Made by a program: the position numbers and the translations under genes. The notes below the pieces were generated by a model. It searched no databases. It worked only from the letters and a program-made list of their open reading frames with translations, and had not been told where the DNA came from. Shown one piece after another: positions 6,611-13,555 of a stretch of DNA of 30,492 nucleotides (position 1 is the stretch's first letter; the number at the start of each line of letters is the position of its first letter). The DNA is taken from positions 1-30,492 of IMG/VR virus record IMGVR_UViG_3300012199_000042; one strand, 5' to 3'. The DNA is from a virus.

Positions 6611-6829
6611 TCATGGCTGCCGGTAGCGGTCGGCCATCGGGCACACATCCAACGCCTCGTACTCATCGCGAGAGATACCGAGCACCTGGCATATAGCGAT
6701 GAGATTTCGTTCGGCGATGACTTCTTTTCTATTCGCCTTATACAAGGTCGGTGTACTAATCCCGGCGCGAGCTGCTACTTCTGTTGAAGTCAACCTCTTA
6801 CTTATCCATAGGTCACGTAACGTGGTCAT
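6611..6829 (-). CDS. XRE-family helix-turn-helix regulator
   Basis: The 72-residue protein is one Cro/C1-type domain: LRDLWISKRLTSTEVAARAGISTPTLYKANR, then a helix with N-L-I-A-I-C and LGISRDEYEAL. The turn TSTEVAARAGIS is the recognition unit. GGGAGG precedes the ATG. It is the first gene behind a compact promoter that overlaps a divergent one, so it probably represses itself and the + strand microgene at 6921. Confidence 0.85.
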   Translation of the reverse strand: MTTLRDLWISKRLTSTEVAARAGISTPTLYKANRKEVIAERNLIAICQVLGISRDEYEALDVCPMADRYRQP

Positions 6830-6845
6830 GAAGTCCTCCCTTATG

Positions 6846-6890
6846 AAAGTTTAACAAAGTTTTGTAAAAAAAGCAAGAGCATGCTATACT
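6846..6890. promoter_or_regulatory. Overlapping divergent promoters with tandem AAAGTTT operator
   Basis: Leftward: TTGCTT (6871-6876 on the - strand), 17 bases, TAAACT (6848-6853). Rightward: TTGTAA (6862-6867), 17 bases, TATACT (6885-6890) with an extended TGC before it. The two promoters overlap, so they should exclude each other. AAAGTTT occurs twice (6846-6852 and 6856-6862), one helical turn apart, across the leftward -10 element and spacer. It is a good candidate operator for the adjacent XRE protein. Confidence 0.7.
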
Positions 6891-6920
6891 CTGTCTATCA
6901 ACTCGAAATAAGGAGTCCTC

Positions 6921-7019
6921 ATGAAACACGTCGTACAGATGGCCGTGGCTATTCTCTGTATCCTGGTTCTCGCGGGCCTGGCAGTCCTCGTCATCTATGC
7001 CTGGTGGCCGCTACCATGA
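6921..7019 (+). CDS. 32-residue single-helix membrane microprotein
   Basis: A short + strand gene starts at an ATG behind AAGGAG, 31 bases after a good -10 element. The product, starting MKHVVQMAVAILCILVLAG and ending YAWWPLP, is one membrane helix with a Trp-rich end. Promoter, ribosome binding site and product composition agree. It is opposite to its neighbours. It could be a small membrane-acting regulator or toxin-like peptide controlled by the divergent XRE gene. A 21-codon ORF (7016-7081) overlaps its stop by ATGA but has little support. Confidence 0.6.
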   Translation: MKHVVQMAVAILCILVLAGLAVLVIYAWWPLP

Positions 7020-7061
7020 ATATTTACCTCTTCTCCCCGAAACGTTTGCGCGATCTATTCA

Positions 7062-7253
7062 TCAATGTATCCCCCAGGTGAGAATAGCCGCGCTAGCAAG
7101 AGCTATAGCAAGCATTGCTATGCGCGTGTACCAATCCCAGGATAGGAAGGTTTGCCACCAGCGAGCAAATACCCCCTGCTTGATACCAAGGGCGATAGTG
7201 GACCCTAAAATGAGAATAGTTATCAAGAGCATGACGATTGCTTGTGTGTTCAT
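7062..7253 (-). CDS. Small two-helix membrane protein
   Basis: A 63-residue protein with hydrophobic helices at about 4-23 and 44-61 joined by a basic/aromatic loop (KQGVFARWWQTFLSWDWY). The ATG overlaps the stop of the upstream gene (ATGA), with GAGGT upstream. Its 3' end is convergent with the + strand microgene. It may be a second holin-like or membrane accessory protein. Confidence 0.6.
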   Translation of the reverse strand: MNTQAIVMLLITILILGSTIALGIKQGVFARWWQTFLSWDWYTRIAMLAIALASAAILTWGIH

Positions 7254-7516
7254 TGCTTACCTCGTTGCTCCATAAGATGTGTCAGACGTTCAATTGACCG
7301 CTCTACCATTCCCTTTTCTCTTCTATACTCTGCCTCATTCAGCACTTTGCTAATGGGAAGTACCGCTTCAAGGAGCGTCTCATCTGATGTGCTTGTCACT
7401 TCAAGAATGCGCCCAACTAGCTCACTCATTGTCACCTTGTGGTTTTCACAAATCAGTTCGAGGCATGCCCACGTTCGTGTTGAGCCTGGTACCCATAAGA
7501 ATTTTCTAAAGTTCAT
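7250..7516 (-). CDS. Hypothetical protein
   Basis: An 88-residue, mostly helical protein beginning MNFRKFLWVPGSTRTWACLE. The ATG at 7516 is chosen because the longer frame upstream is basic and out of character and lies over the neighbouring gene. It overlaps the upstream gene by 11 bases and the membrane protein by ATGA, so the three are translationally coupled. Function unknown. Confidence 0.6.
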   Translation of the reverse strand: MNFRKFLWVPGSTRTWACLELICENHKVTMSELVGRILEVTSTSDETLLEAVLPISKVLNEAEYRREKGMVERSIERLTHLMEQRGKQ

Positions 7517-7769
7517 TGTTCCTTGCCTTGTCTCTTCCCGCGACGTATCTCCCACCCGTCTTTCGCCCGCTTTCAGTGCGGCGGCGGGCGATATCTTCCA
7601 ACCTGGTTTTATCTGTCCACTCCTTCTTGTCGCCATCATACATATAATCCAGGTTGTGCATGTAGCTCTCGATGCCGTGCGCGATGTACTGACGCAACTG
7701 CTCATTATCCTCGTTCTCAAGCGCATAGTTGTAGGCAGCGGATAGGATGAGAAATAGTTCGATATTCAT
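7506..7769 (-). CDS. Hypothetical protein
   Basis: An 87-residue protein with a helical, acidic N-terminal half (MNIELFLILSAAYNYALENE) and a basic C-terminal tail (RRRTESGRKTGGRYVAGRD). GGAGAG precedes the start, which overlaps the previous stop as ATGA. The basic tail could contact nucleic acid, but no family was recognised. Confidence 0.6.
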   Translation of the reverse strand: MNIELFLILSAAYNYALENEDNEQLRQYIAHGIESYMHNLDYMYDGDKKEWTDKTRLEDIARRRTESGRKTGGRYVAGRDKARNNEL

Positions 7770-8026
7770 TCTGTTTGCTCTCCCCGGAGTCGCTGTAAAC
7801 GCTGCCACGTTGTCTCTTTCACTTCCGGCGTCTCCAATGGAAGTACACCAGGCCAATCAGGAGCAAGCGCACGGAAGCGATCTGTGAGAGCAAAGAAGAC
7901 TTGAAATAGCTCCTCATCGTCAAGTTCATAGTCGAGATGAGCAACGGTGATCTGTGTTGACAACATTTCATAGGCTTCTAAGCAATCCTGAAGAAGTTGC
8001 TTGAATGCGTCTATATTCTCACTCAT
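7766..8026 (-). CDS. Hypothetical acidic helical protein
   Basis: An 86-residue, strongly acidic and helical protein (MSENIDAFKQLLQDCLEAYE). It overlaps the upstream gene by 8 bases and the downstream gene by ATGA. It belongs to a run of short coupled genes with no recognised function. Confidence 0.6.
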   Translation of the reverse strand: MSENIDAFKQLLQDCLEAYEMLSTQITVAHLDYELDDEELFQVFFALTDRFRALAPDWPGVLPLETPEVKETTWQRLQRLRGEQTE

Positions 8027-8216
8027 CTCCTTTTACCTCATCTACCGTGATCTGTGGAGCATCCCTGATCTCGTACCCAATGCCATCGGGGATAAGATCA
8101 ACTGAGAGCGTCACCTTGTAGGACTTGCCGGGATTACTCTCTCGTAACAGCTTCACATAGTCGGCATACCCTCGCAAGAACTCCTCGGTCATCTGGAAAC
8201 TAAATTGATTGGCCAT
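8019..8216 (-). CDS. Hypothetical small protein
   Basis: A 65-residue protein with a helical N-terminus and a beta C-terminus (SYKVTLSVDLIPDGIGYEIRDAPQITVDE). AAGAGGAGAAGAG precedes its ATG. It has an independent start after a 56-base gap. No family was recognised. Confidence 0.6.
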   Translation of the reverse strand: MANQFSFQMTEEFLRGYADYVKLLRESNPGKSYKVTLSVDLIPDGIGYEIRDAPQITVDEVKGDE

Positions 8217-8272
8217 CCTCTTCTCCTCTTGACATAACTCTACAATTATCCATTAAAAAGAATAATCGTCAA

Positions 8273-8683
8273 TTACGGGCTTTCCCGAAAATACGGGTGA
8301 TCTTGCCACGTCTTTTCCTTTTTCGGGAGAGTGCCCTGATAAAGTCTATGCCCGCATGGGTAGCCATACACGCATCGTCCGACTTGTCTCTTTTCCTTTA
8401 TGGAATGTTCACAGTGAGGACAAATGTCATTCGCTATATTGGTGAGGTAGCGATTGAGTGCTTCCCCGGCTTCCCGTTCCTTCTCTGCTACCTCTTGAGG
8501 TGAGAGGAATGAAGCAGAAGCACAGCGCTCTGGGCAACCGACATCCTTAAAGCAGGGATATTGTTCTAATCCCTGACGGTGAGGGTCTTTCACATCAGCA
8601 TAGCGCACGCCAGCAGCGCAAGTATCTTGCATTAATCCTCTATAGTGACGACACCAATTCGCATAGCTATGTGTGACACTCAT
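8273..8683 (-). CDS. Cysteine-rich hypothetical phage protein
   Basis: The 136-residue protein has at least ten cysteines in pairs or clusters: NWCRHYRGLMQDTC near the N-terminus, PCFKDVGCPERC, and ICPHCEHSIKEKRQVGRC with a final PCGHRLYQG. This suggests two or more zinc sites. The start at 8683 has AAAGGTGAGG upstream; an ATG-like start further upstream would overlap the previous gene. Such proteins are common in phage early regions, but their functions are mostly unknown. Confidence 0.65.
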   Translation of the reverse strand: MSVTHSYANWCRHYRGLMQDTCAAGVRYADVKDPHRQGLEQYPCFKDVGCPERCASASFLSPQEVAEKEREAGEALNRYLTNIANDICPHCEHSIKEKRQVGRCVYGYPCGHRLYQGTLPKKEKTWQDHPYFRESP

Positions 8684-8690
8684 CTCTACC

Positions 8691-8915
8691 TCACCTTTCT
8701 TTGTCGCTTCTCTTAAGACACCACTCAAGCAAAGCCGGAAGAGTTTCCTCAGCTAAGGCAAATTCTTCCCGTCCATTTTTGACGAGGAGGAAGATAGGCT
8801 TCCCTACAATCTTTGCTATCCAGGTCGTTTCATTGAGTACTTGGAATGTCGCTTCCTCAAGTTGCCATTGATGTCGTATAGCGAAGTCACGGCGTACTTC
8901 TTCAAAGGTTATCAC
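8691..8915 (-). CDS. Hypothetical protein with GTG start
   Basis: A 74-residue protein beginning (M)ITFEEVRRDFAIRHQWQLEE and ending in a Leu-rich helix. The frame is open further upstream, but the GTG at 8915 has AAAGGTGAG directly before it. The same 19-bp block with the ribosome binding site (8919-8937) is repeated in front of the next gene (8690-8708), which supports this start. Confidence 0.6.
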   Translation of the reverse strand: MITFEEVRRDFAIRHQWQLEEATFQVLNETTWIAKIVGKPIFLLVKNGREEFALAEETLPALLEWCLKRSDKER

Positions 8916-9039
8916 TTGCTCACCTTTCTTTGTCGCTGCACTCCGTTCCGCGGCGGGGGATTTTATCCTCTCAGTCTCCTTTTCCAATATTCAGAGACGA
9001 ATAAGCCAGTAACACTCAGTCCAGCATAGTCTTGCTCCT

Positions 9040-9564
9040 CTACACGTGAATATCCCATATCGTCTGCCCGCCAGATATCAACTCAGCCTCAAACGCTAGC
9101 CTGAAATCATGTACCCCACCTGGCACTTCATACACCAGGCTTCCCTTGAGCGGGGAGTCGGGCTCTACCTTGCCGTCGAGTGTTGCCCCGGCCTCGTCAT
9201 CATAGCTATTGGTGTACTTCTGGCCTGATGCATCGGTTAAGGTAAAATTGGCTATACTTGAGATGTTCTGTTCGCTCGTGGAGATATTCTTGACGCTCAC
9301 CTGAAATATCAAGAAGACGTTCCCCGCGTGTTGGGGCTGACTATACTGTCCATGCGGGGATGTCTTCGCGCTCGTGATAGTGATCTGCCAGGTGCTGCCG
9401 ACATTGACGATTTGTCCTATCCTGAAGTGTTGAGCAGGTGCCGAAGTTGGTGTATTCTTGGTGTCCGTTGCTTGCGGTGTGGTGGCGGTGCCCTGGTTAG
9501 ATGAGGTGCTACCACAACTGACAAGGATGCACAGGCAACTAATGAGAATGAGTATCGTTTTCAT
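9040..9564 (-). CDS. DUF4352-type lipoprotein
   Basis: The 174-residue protein starts with a typical lipoprotein signal (MKTILILISCLCILVSCGS, lipobox LVSC with Cys17). A Ser/Thr/Pro-rich linker follows, then an immunoglobulin-like beta domain with IGQIVNVGSTWQITITSAK, VFLIFQVSVKN and GSLVYEVPGG. This is the DUF4352 pattern found in lipoproteins of Gram-positive and related bacteria and in their phages. It should be membrane-anchored and face outward. In a prophage it could act in superinfection exclusion or be a host-fitness gene, but neither is shown. It overlaps the upstream gene by ATGA. Confidence 0.8.
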   Translation of the reverse strand: MKTILILISCLCILVSCGSTSSNQGTATTPQATDTKNTPTSAPAQHFRIGQIVNVGSTWQITITSAKTSPHGQYSQPQHAGNVFLIFQVSVKNISTSEQNISSIANFTLTDASGQKYTNSYDDEAGATLDGKVEPDSPLKGSLVYEVPGGVHDFRLAFEAELISGGQTIWDIHV

Positions 9565-9773
9565 GAGATTACTCCTTCCTGTTTAATCAGTTCTATCTCC
9601 TCTTCAGAGAAAAAGGAGGCTCGTATCATCCCGTCCCAAGTGGTGGCAAGTTTATAGGCCCGTCTCTCTTTACCGCGTAGACGCCTACCCTCAACATTGA
9701 CAACTTTGACCTCTTGCCCGTGAAATATTCCTGCAACCTTGACGCGTACCATATCACCTTTCTGGATCATCAT
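9561..9773 (-). CDS. Small KOW/SH3-like hypothetical protein
   Basis: A 70-residue protein whose first half (MIQKGDMVRVKVAGIFHGQEVKVVNVEG) resembles a small beta barrel of the KOW/SH3 kind, followed by a basic stretch and an acidic C-terminal helix. It overlaps the lipoprotein gene and abuts the upstream gene. An RNA- or protein-binding role is only a guess. Confidence 0.55.
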   Translation of the reverse strand: MMIQKGDMVRVKVAGIFHGQEVKVVNVEGRRLRGKERRAYKLATTWDGMIRASFFSEEEIELIKQEGVIS

Positions 9774-9997
9774 TACTCCTCTCTTCCCGATCTAGCTTGC
9801 TCTATGATTGCACGTGCTTTCATTGACGGGCAGTTCTCTGTATGGGTAAAATGGCCCTTATAGTCATCTTGCCCATCGCACTGGAAGATGCAATATATAT
9901 CAAGATCATCATAATAGGTACAATCAGAGTCGGCTACTGCTCGCACAACTTCCCATAATCGCTCAATTGTCATAGGTATCGTATCCCCTGTTGTCAT
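9773..9997 (-). CDS. Hypothetical protein with Cys/His cluster
   Basis: A 74-residue protein beginning MTTGDTIPMTIERLWEVVRA, with CTYYDDLDIYCIFQC and a downstream H-x-H/C (GHFTHTENC) that could bind a metal. GAGGGAGAAAG precedes the ATG at 9997; the longer frame upstream is basic and unlike a protein. It overlaps the upstream gene by 35 bases. Confidence 0.6.
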   Translation of the reverse strand: MTTGDTIPMTIERLWEVVRAVADSDCTYYDDLDIYCIFQCDGQDDYKGHFTHTENCPSMKARAIIEQARSGREE

Positions 9998-10265
9998 CTG
10001 TACTTTCTCCCTCTTGATAGCGCTTGCACGCGTCCCATTTCGCTCGATGGTCGGAGCCTGCGCCATGTGTGATCTTCCGAAGCTCGCACTTGATATATAC
10101 TTTATTATGATATTCAAGTCTTAACAAGTGGACACATGTTCTACAACACGTGCCCTCTGGCCCTTTGCCGTATGCATCAATGCAGGGATTGACAGAGTGC
10201 TCTGGTGCTGGCGCTGGTTCCTCGACAGGCGGGAGGGATGCGCCCCATAGGGTTATGTCGCTCAT
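9963..10265 (-). CDS. Hypothetical protein with zinc-binding cysteine cluster
   Basis: The 100-residue protein has a Pro/Glu-rich N-terminus and a CCRTCVHLLRLEYH...YIKCELRK...DHRAKWDACKRY segment. This C-C-x-C/H-x-C pattern recurs in small phage proteins of unknown function. It starts by ATGA overlap with the upstream gene. Confidence 0.6.
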   Translation of the reverse strand: MSDITLWGASLPPVEEPAPAPEHSVNPCIDAYGKGPEGTCCRTCVHLLRLEYHNKVYIKCELRKITHGAGSDHRAKWDACKRYQEGESTDDNRGYDTYDN

Positions 10266-10471
10266 GACTTACCTTCCTTCATTTCGTGAATCTGCATTCT
10301 CGTTTTTACCGATTCGCCAAGAGTGGTATACATCCACCCATAGAAGCTATCATGCCACGAACACAGTTGATATGTGCGTACTATTGACTCACCACGATCA
10401 CTCGAGAGAATATCACGCGAGGCTGTAGCAATCTGCTCGCAGAACTGACATGATGCAAAGAGACTATCCAT
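10262..10471 (-). CDS. Hypothetical small Cys-containing protein
   Basis: A 69-residue protein beginning MDSLFASCQFCEQIATASRD, with a CxxC pair and a later C-x-x-H, so a zinc site is possible. The ATG at 10471 is preferred over an in-frame TTG because GAGGAG lies 7 bases before it. It starts one base after the helicase stop codon, so it is co-transcribed with the replication genes. Confidence 0.6.
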   Translation of the reverse strand: MDSLFASCQFCEQIATASRDILSSDRGESIVRTYQLCSWHDSFYGWMYTTLGESVKTRMQIHEMKEGKS

Positions 10472-10472
10472 C

Positions 10473-11858
10473 TCATCTCTCCTCAAAGCGTGTCACCCAC
10501 GGCACAAAGCGCAGCGGCACCGGCCCAACCGGCCCTTTGCGCTGCTTGGCTATCTTACATTCTACCGGGTAGGTATGCCCCTCCTGGCCCTCTGATCGTG
10601 GTATGAGGCGTATCGTCTGCGCCGCGGAAGTCAACCACATGAGCCCTACCACATCGCTATCCTCCTCGATACTGCCACTTTCCTTCAAGTGATGCAGTTG
10701 TGGCTCTATCCCCTCAGCAGCCCGTGAGAGTTGCGCCAGCGCCAGCACTGGGACATTTAAATCACGTGCCAGCGCCTTCAAGTCCTTGGTAATCGAACTA
10801 ATCTCCTGCACGCGGTTCTCATACCCGCCATTCCTAGAGCCATGCGTCGTTTTCGTTAATTGGAGATAGTCCACAATAATAAGATCAAGTCCTACTTGGG
10901 CTCGTACTTTCTGGGCACGGGTACGCATATCAAGAGGAGTAAGGCTTGACGAGTCATCAGCAATAAGTGTGCCCGTTGTGCCTACTAATTTGCCTAGACA
11001 CTCGACAATAAGCGGCCATTCCCCATCGTAGCAGGTCGTTCCCATCTGGATAGTCTCGTGATAGATATTGCCGATACGCATACGTGCCTGGTCAATCCCT
11101 GTGGCTTCCGCGAGCAGGCGCTGCCATAATTGCTCTTTACTCATCTCAAGTGAGAAGAAAAGCGCATTATAGCCTGCCTGGATCACGTTCTTAGCGATGT
11201 TCAGGGCGAGGCTAGATTTGCCTACCGATGGCCGAGCAGCATACACCACAAGATCACCACGCTGCAGGCCACCGGTCATTGTGTCCATCTTTGAAAAGCC
11301 AGTTGGAATGCCGGTAATGGTTATCCCCTCTTCTCTTCTGTCGCAAAGATCAGACAATGTTTCCATGTACTCAGATAGCCCTTCGCGGTGCGAGGTAAGA
11401 CGGTCCACCTTGCGCCGCTGAGCGATGTCATAGAGGAGCGTCTGTGATTTCTCTATAGCCTCTTCAGTTGCCACCTCATTATCGGAGGCAAGTCTTGCTA
11501 TCTTGCCTGCTGCCTCAATGAGATGACGTAGGATTGACGTTCGTTCCACGATGCGCCCATAGTACTCGACATTGCCGGAGGTCGGTACCTCGTTGATGAG
11601 CGAAGTGATGTAGCTGGCACCGCCGATATATTCCAATTTATTGGAGCGTTCCAACTCGTCGCAGATCGTGATGAAGTCGGCAGGCTCGCCACGCTCATAG
11701 CACCTCTCAACCACCTCGAAGATGATGCGGTGACTATCCCGGTAGAAGTCATCGGGGCGGAGGAAGTCGGCTACCTGCACGATAGCTTCCGGGTCGATGA
11801 TGATACTGCCAAGGACGCCACACTCAGCCTCGATGTTCTGAGGGAGAAGCTTATCCAT
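10473..11858 (-). CDS. dnaB: Replicative DNA helicase, DnaB family
   Basis: The 461-residue protein has both DnaB domains. The N-terminal domain (residues about 1-100) starts LPQNIEAECGVLGSII, and the RecA-like C-terminal domain holds Walker A ARPSVGKSS (208-216), Walker B LIIVDYLQL (326-334), LALAQLSRAAE and the KQRKGPVG arginine-finger region. Length and motif order are those of full-size bacterial DnaB. It unwinds DNA at the phage fork as a hexamer. ATG 11858 has AGGAG 9 bases upstream; an upstream in-frame TTG would sit on that site. It follows the initiator and a BC1872-like protein in one transcript. No loader of the DnaC/DnaI type was seen. Confidence 0.97.
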   Translation of the reverse strand: MDKLLPQNIEAECGVLGSIIIDPEAIVQVADFLRPDDFYRDSHRIIFEVVERCYERGEPADFITICDELERSNKLEYIGGASYITSLINEVPTSGNVEYYGRIVERTSILRHLIEAAGKIARLASDNEVATEEAIEKSQTLLYDIAQRRKVDRLTSHREGLSEYMETLSDLCDRREEGITITGIPTGFSKMDTMTGGLQRGDLVVYAARPSVGKSSLALNIAKNVIQAGYNALFFSLEMSKEQLWQRLLAEATGIDQARMRIGNIYHETIQMGTTCYDGEWPLIVECLGKLVGTTGTLIADDSSSLTPLDMRTRAQKVRAQVGLDLIIVDYLQLTKTTHGSRNGGYENRVQEISSITKDLKALARDLNVPVLALAQLSRAAEGIEPQLHHLKESGSIEEDSDVVGLMWLTSAAQTIRLIPRSEGQEGHTYPVECKIAKQRKGPVGPVPLRFVPWVTRFEER

Positions 11859-12315
11859 AATAATCAACTCCTATAGCTTCCAGGGCTGCAAGGCAGATAC
11901 GTTCAGGTGTTAGGTGATCACCGTCTTTATCGCAGTAGAAGAGATCATAGAACATGTTAGAGCCGATGATCTTCTCTAATACATCAATAAAGCGTGAATA
12001 CTCTGCATAACCGGGGCGCGCGTGATCAGGATACGGATTGTTTATCCTGCGTACTACCTGCCATGCATCGCTCATACTTTCAAGTGGATTGAAGAGAAGT
12101 GCATCTTCATCTTCATGATAGAAGACACACACCCCCTCAAGTTGATTATTCCAGAATGCATAAGGATAGGTCATAGAGTCATTATGTTCTAATGCCCAAC
12201 GAGCGGTATGCATGATATCCCAGACGGAAAAATACGTCCAGCCCATCACATCTTGCACAATACATTCCGTCTTCTGGCGTTTCGTCATTATTTCCCACTT
12301 CGTCAGCTTATCCAT
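11851..12315 (-). CDS. BC1872-like phage protein (ABA-sandwich type)
   Basis: The 154-residue protein has VMGWTYFSVWDIM near the N-terminus, FNPLESMSDAWQVVRRINNP in the middle and ERICLAALEAIGV at the end. That order (VMGW, NPxxxxxDAWxVV, xICLAAL) fits a small phage family known for an ABA-sandwich fold and unknown function, often encoded near replication genes. The start may be 12315 or the ATG at 12288, which has GTGGGA just before it and is perhaps better. It sits between the initiator and the helicase and overlaps both by 8 bases. Confidence 0.65.
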   Translation of the reverse strand: MDKLTKWEIMTKRQKTECIVQDVMGWTYFSVWDIMHTARWALEHNDSMTYPYAFWNNQLEGVCVFYHEDEDALLFNPLESMSDAWQVVRRINNPYPDHARPGYAEYSRFIDVLEKIIGSNMFYDLFYCDKDGDHLTPERICLAALEAIGVDYYG

Positions 12316-13555
12316 ACGTCACCGTTACCCCCTTGGGTGGGTATATCTGCCTCACCGGCGTCCATCCCACGATTTTCGGCTCCTCAACCGGCACAATGAC
12401 CTGCCCCGGCCATTTCAAGCGATCTTTGAGGACTTCACGGGCGTTTTGCGACTCTTTGAGGAGTGCGCACCCTCCTAACTTGTGTTTATTGGCAGGAACT
12501 TTAAAGGGGAATATTTCAGCGAGCACGAAGGTATCTATCACCTCGAGTTCGGCATCACTGAACTTATCAACGAGGGAAGCAATAGCGTTTGACTCGCCAA
12601 TACATTCCCCTTTAGTCGGGAGCAATTCACCTCCTCGCCGCTGGTTGAAGTATGCCTGCCACTTGCGCCGCCTGGCCTGGATTTCAGGCGGGCATTCTTT
12701 GATCTTACGCCGGATTTTAAGTTCGTCCTGTTCATGCGTCTTAGTAGGTGGGGCTGGTTTCGTAGTCTGTATGTGTACAACTTGTGTAGGCGTTTCCTGT
12801 AACGGCGTGGTATCATTAGCGGCAGAAGGAGCAGGCTTTTCGCTGTCACCTGCCGACTTCACAGGCTCCTCTTCATGTCCAGGTGGTATGCAGGACGTGT
12901 ATAGAGGAGCTTGCCCGTTTTGGACTTCTTGTAGGGTATCATCAAACTGAGAGAGAGAAGAAAGAAAAGAAGCACCCCCGTCGCTTTCTGCGTGAGCAGA
13001 AACAACAAGAGATATATTACTATCTATACTATCTATATATATAGGGGGCTTCTCATCGTGCTTCTGGCCTTGCGTGACACCCCTTTTAGTGCTTACTGAT
13101 TGAGCACTGGTGCTTACTGAATAATCACCGGTGCTTAGTAGGTAAGCAGTGGCGTTTACTGAGTAAGCACCTTCCCCTGTTGACTCTGGCTTAGAGGTGC
13201 TTACTGAGTAAGCACCTTGTTCCTGGTGATTGAGTTGCCAGAGGAGGTCAGTCGGTTCCACAAGAAAGCCGATGCCCTTTTTGATCTTTTTGTCGTCATC
13301 GACTGGCTTATAGGTTTTAATCAGTTTCAGGCGTTCCAGTTTCGGTATCATCCCTTCATGTTGGGGGGAATGGCAAAGAGAACCAATGGAAATACCTGAC
13401 TCTTTGGCAATAGTGCGATAGGAGAATGCTTGCGGCCCTGGCTTCCAGCAGAGACGGATGATCGTCGCACAGAGCCAGCGTTCAAGTGGAAGAAGGTCGG
13501 GAAATGTCCATAAGGAATAGGGGAGTTGGGCGAATGGCCCCTGTGCTTGTGTCAT
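12308..13555 (-). CDS. Replication initiator/DnaD-like protein with N-terminal winged helix
   Basis: The 415-residue protein starts with a winged helix-turn-helix (residues about 20-85: LERWLCATIIRLCW..FSYRTIAKESGISIGSLCHS..MIPKLERLKLIKTYK). Next comes a repetitive Ser/Thr/Tyr stretch (113-157, AYSVST-type 7-mers), a long low-complexity linker, and a C-terminal domain (about 285-390) with RRRKWQAYFNQRRGGELLP and LKWPGQVIVP. Winged helix plus linker plus C-terminal domain, next to dnaB, fits a phage replication initiator of the lambda O/DnaD type. The repetitive stretch is encoded by iterons, so the gene probably contains the origin it recognises. Its start overlaps the methyltransferase stop by ATGA. 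Confidence 0.75.
   Translation of the reverse strand: MTQAQGPFAQLPYSLWTFPDLLPLERWLCATIIRLCWKPGPQAFSYRTIAKESGISIGSLCHSPQHEGMIPKLERLKLIKTYKPVDDDKKIKKGIGFLVEPTDLLWQLNHQEQGAYSVSTSKPESTGEGAYSVNATAYLLSTGDYSVSTSAQSVSTKRGVTQGQKHDEKPPIYIDSIDSNISLVVSAHAESDGGASFLSSLSQFDDTLQEVQNGQAPLYTSCIPPGHEEEPVKSAGDSEKPAPSAANDTTPLQETPTQVVHIQTTKPAPPTKTHEQDELKIRRKIKECPPEIQARRRKWQAYFNQRRGGELLPTKGECIGESNAIASLVDKFSDAELEVIDTFVLAEIFPFKVPANKHKLGGCALLKESQNAREVLKDRLKWPGQVIVPVEEPKIVGWTPVRQIYPPKGVTVTYG
13011..13215. other. Putative replication origin: five iterons plus AT-rich tract inside the initiator gene
   Basis: Five 19-bp imperfect palindromes of the type GTGCTTACTGAGTAAGCAC occur at 13089-13107, 13110-13128, 13131-13149, 13152-13170 and 13197-13215. 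The first four are spaced exactly 21 bp apart, two helical turns and seven codons. Directly beside them (about 13011-13052) lies an AT-rich tract of TATCTATA repeats with very few G or C, suited to strand opening. The same order, iterons then AT-rich DNA within an initiator gene, defines ori-lambda in gene O. The sequence pattern is clear; origin function is inference. Confidence 0.75.

Noticed and set aside
12333-12950. Long + strand frame opposite the initiator gene
   Set aside because: It lies wholly antisense to a gene with clear domains and has no ribosome site; it is a shadow frame.
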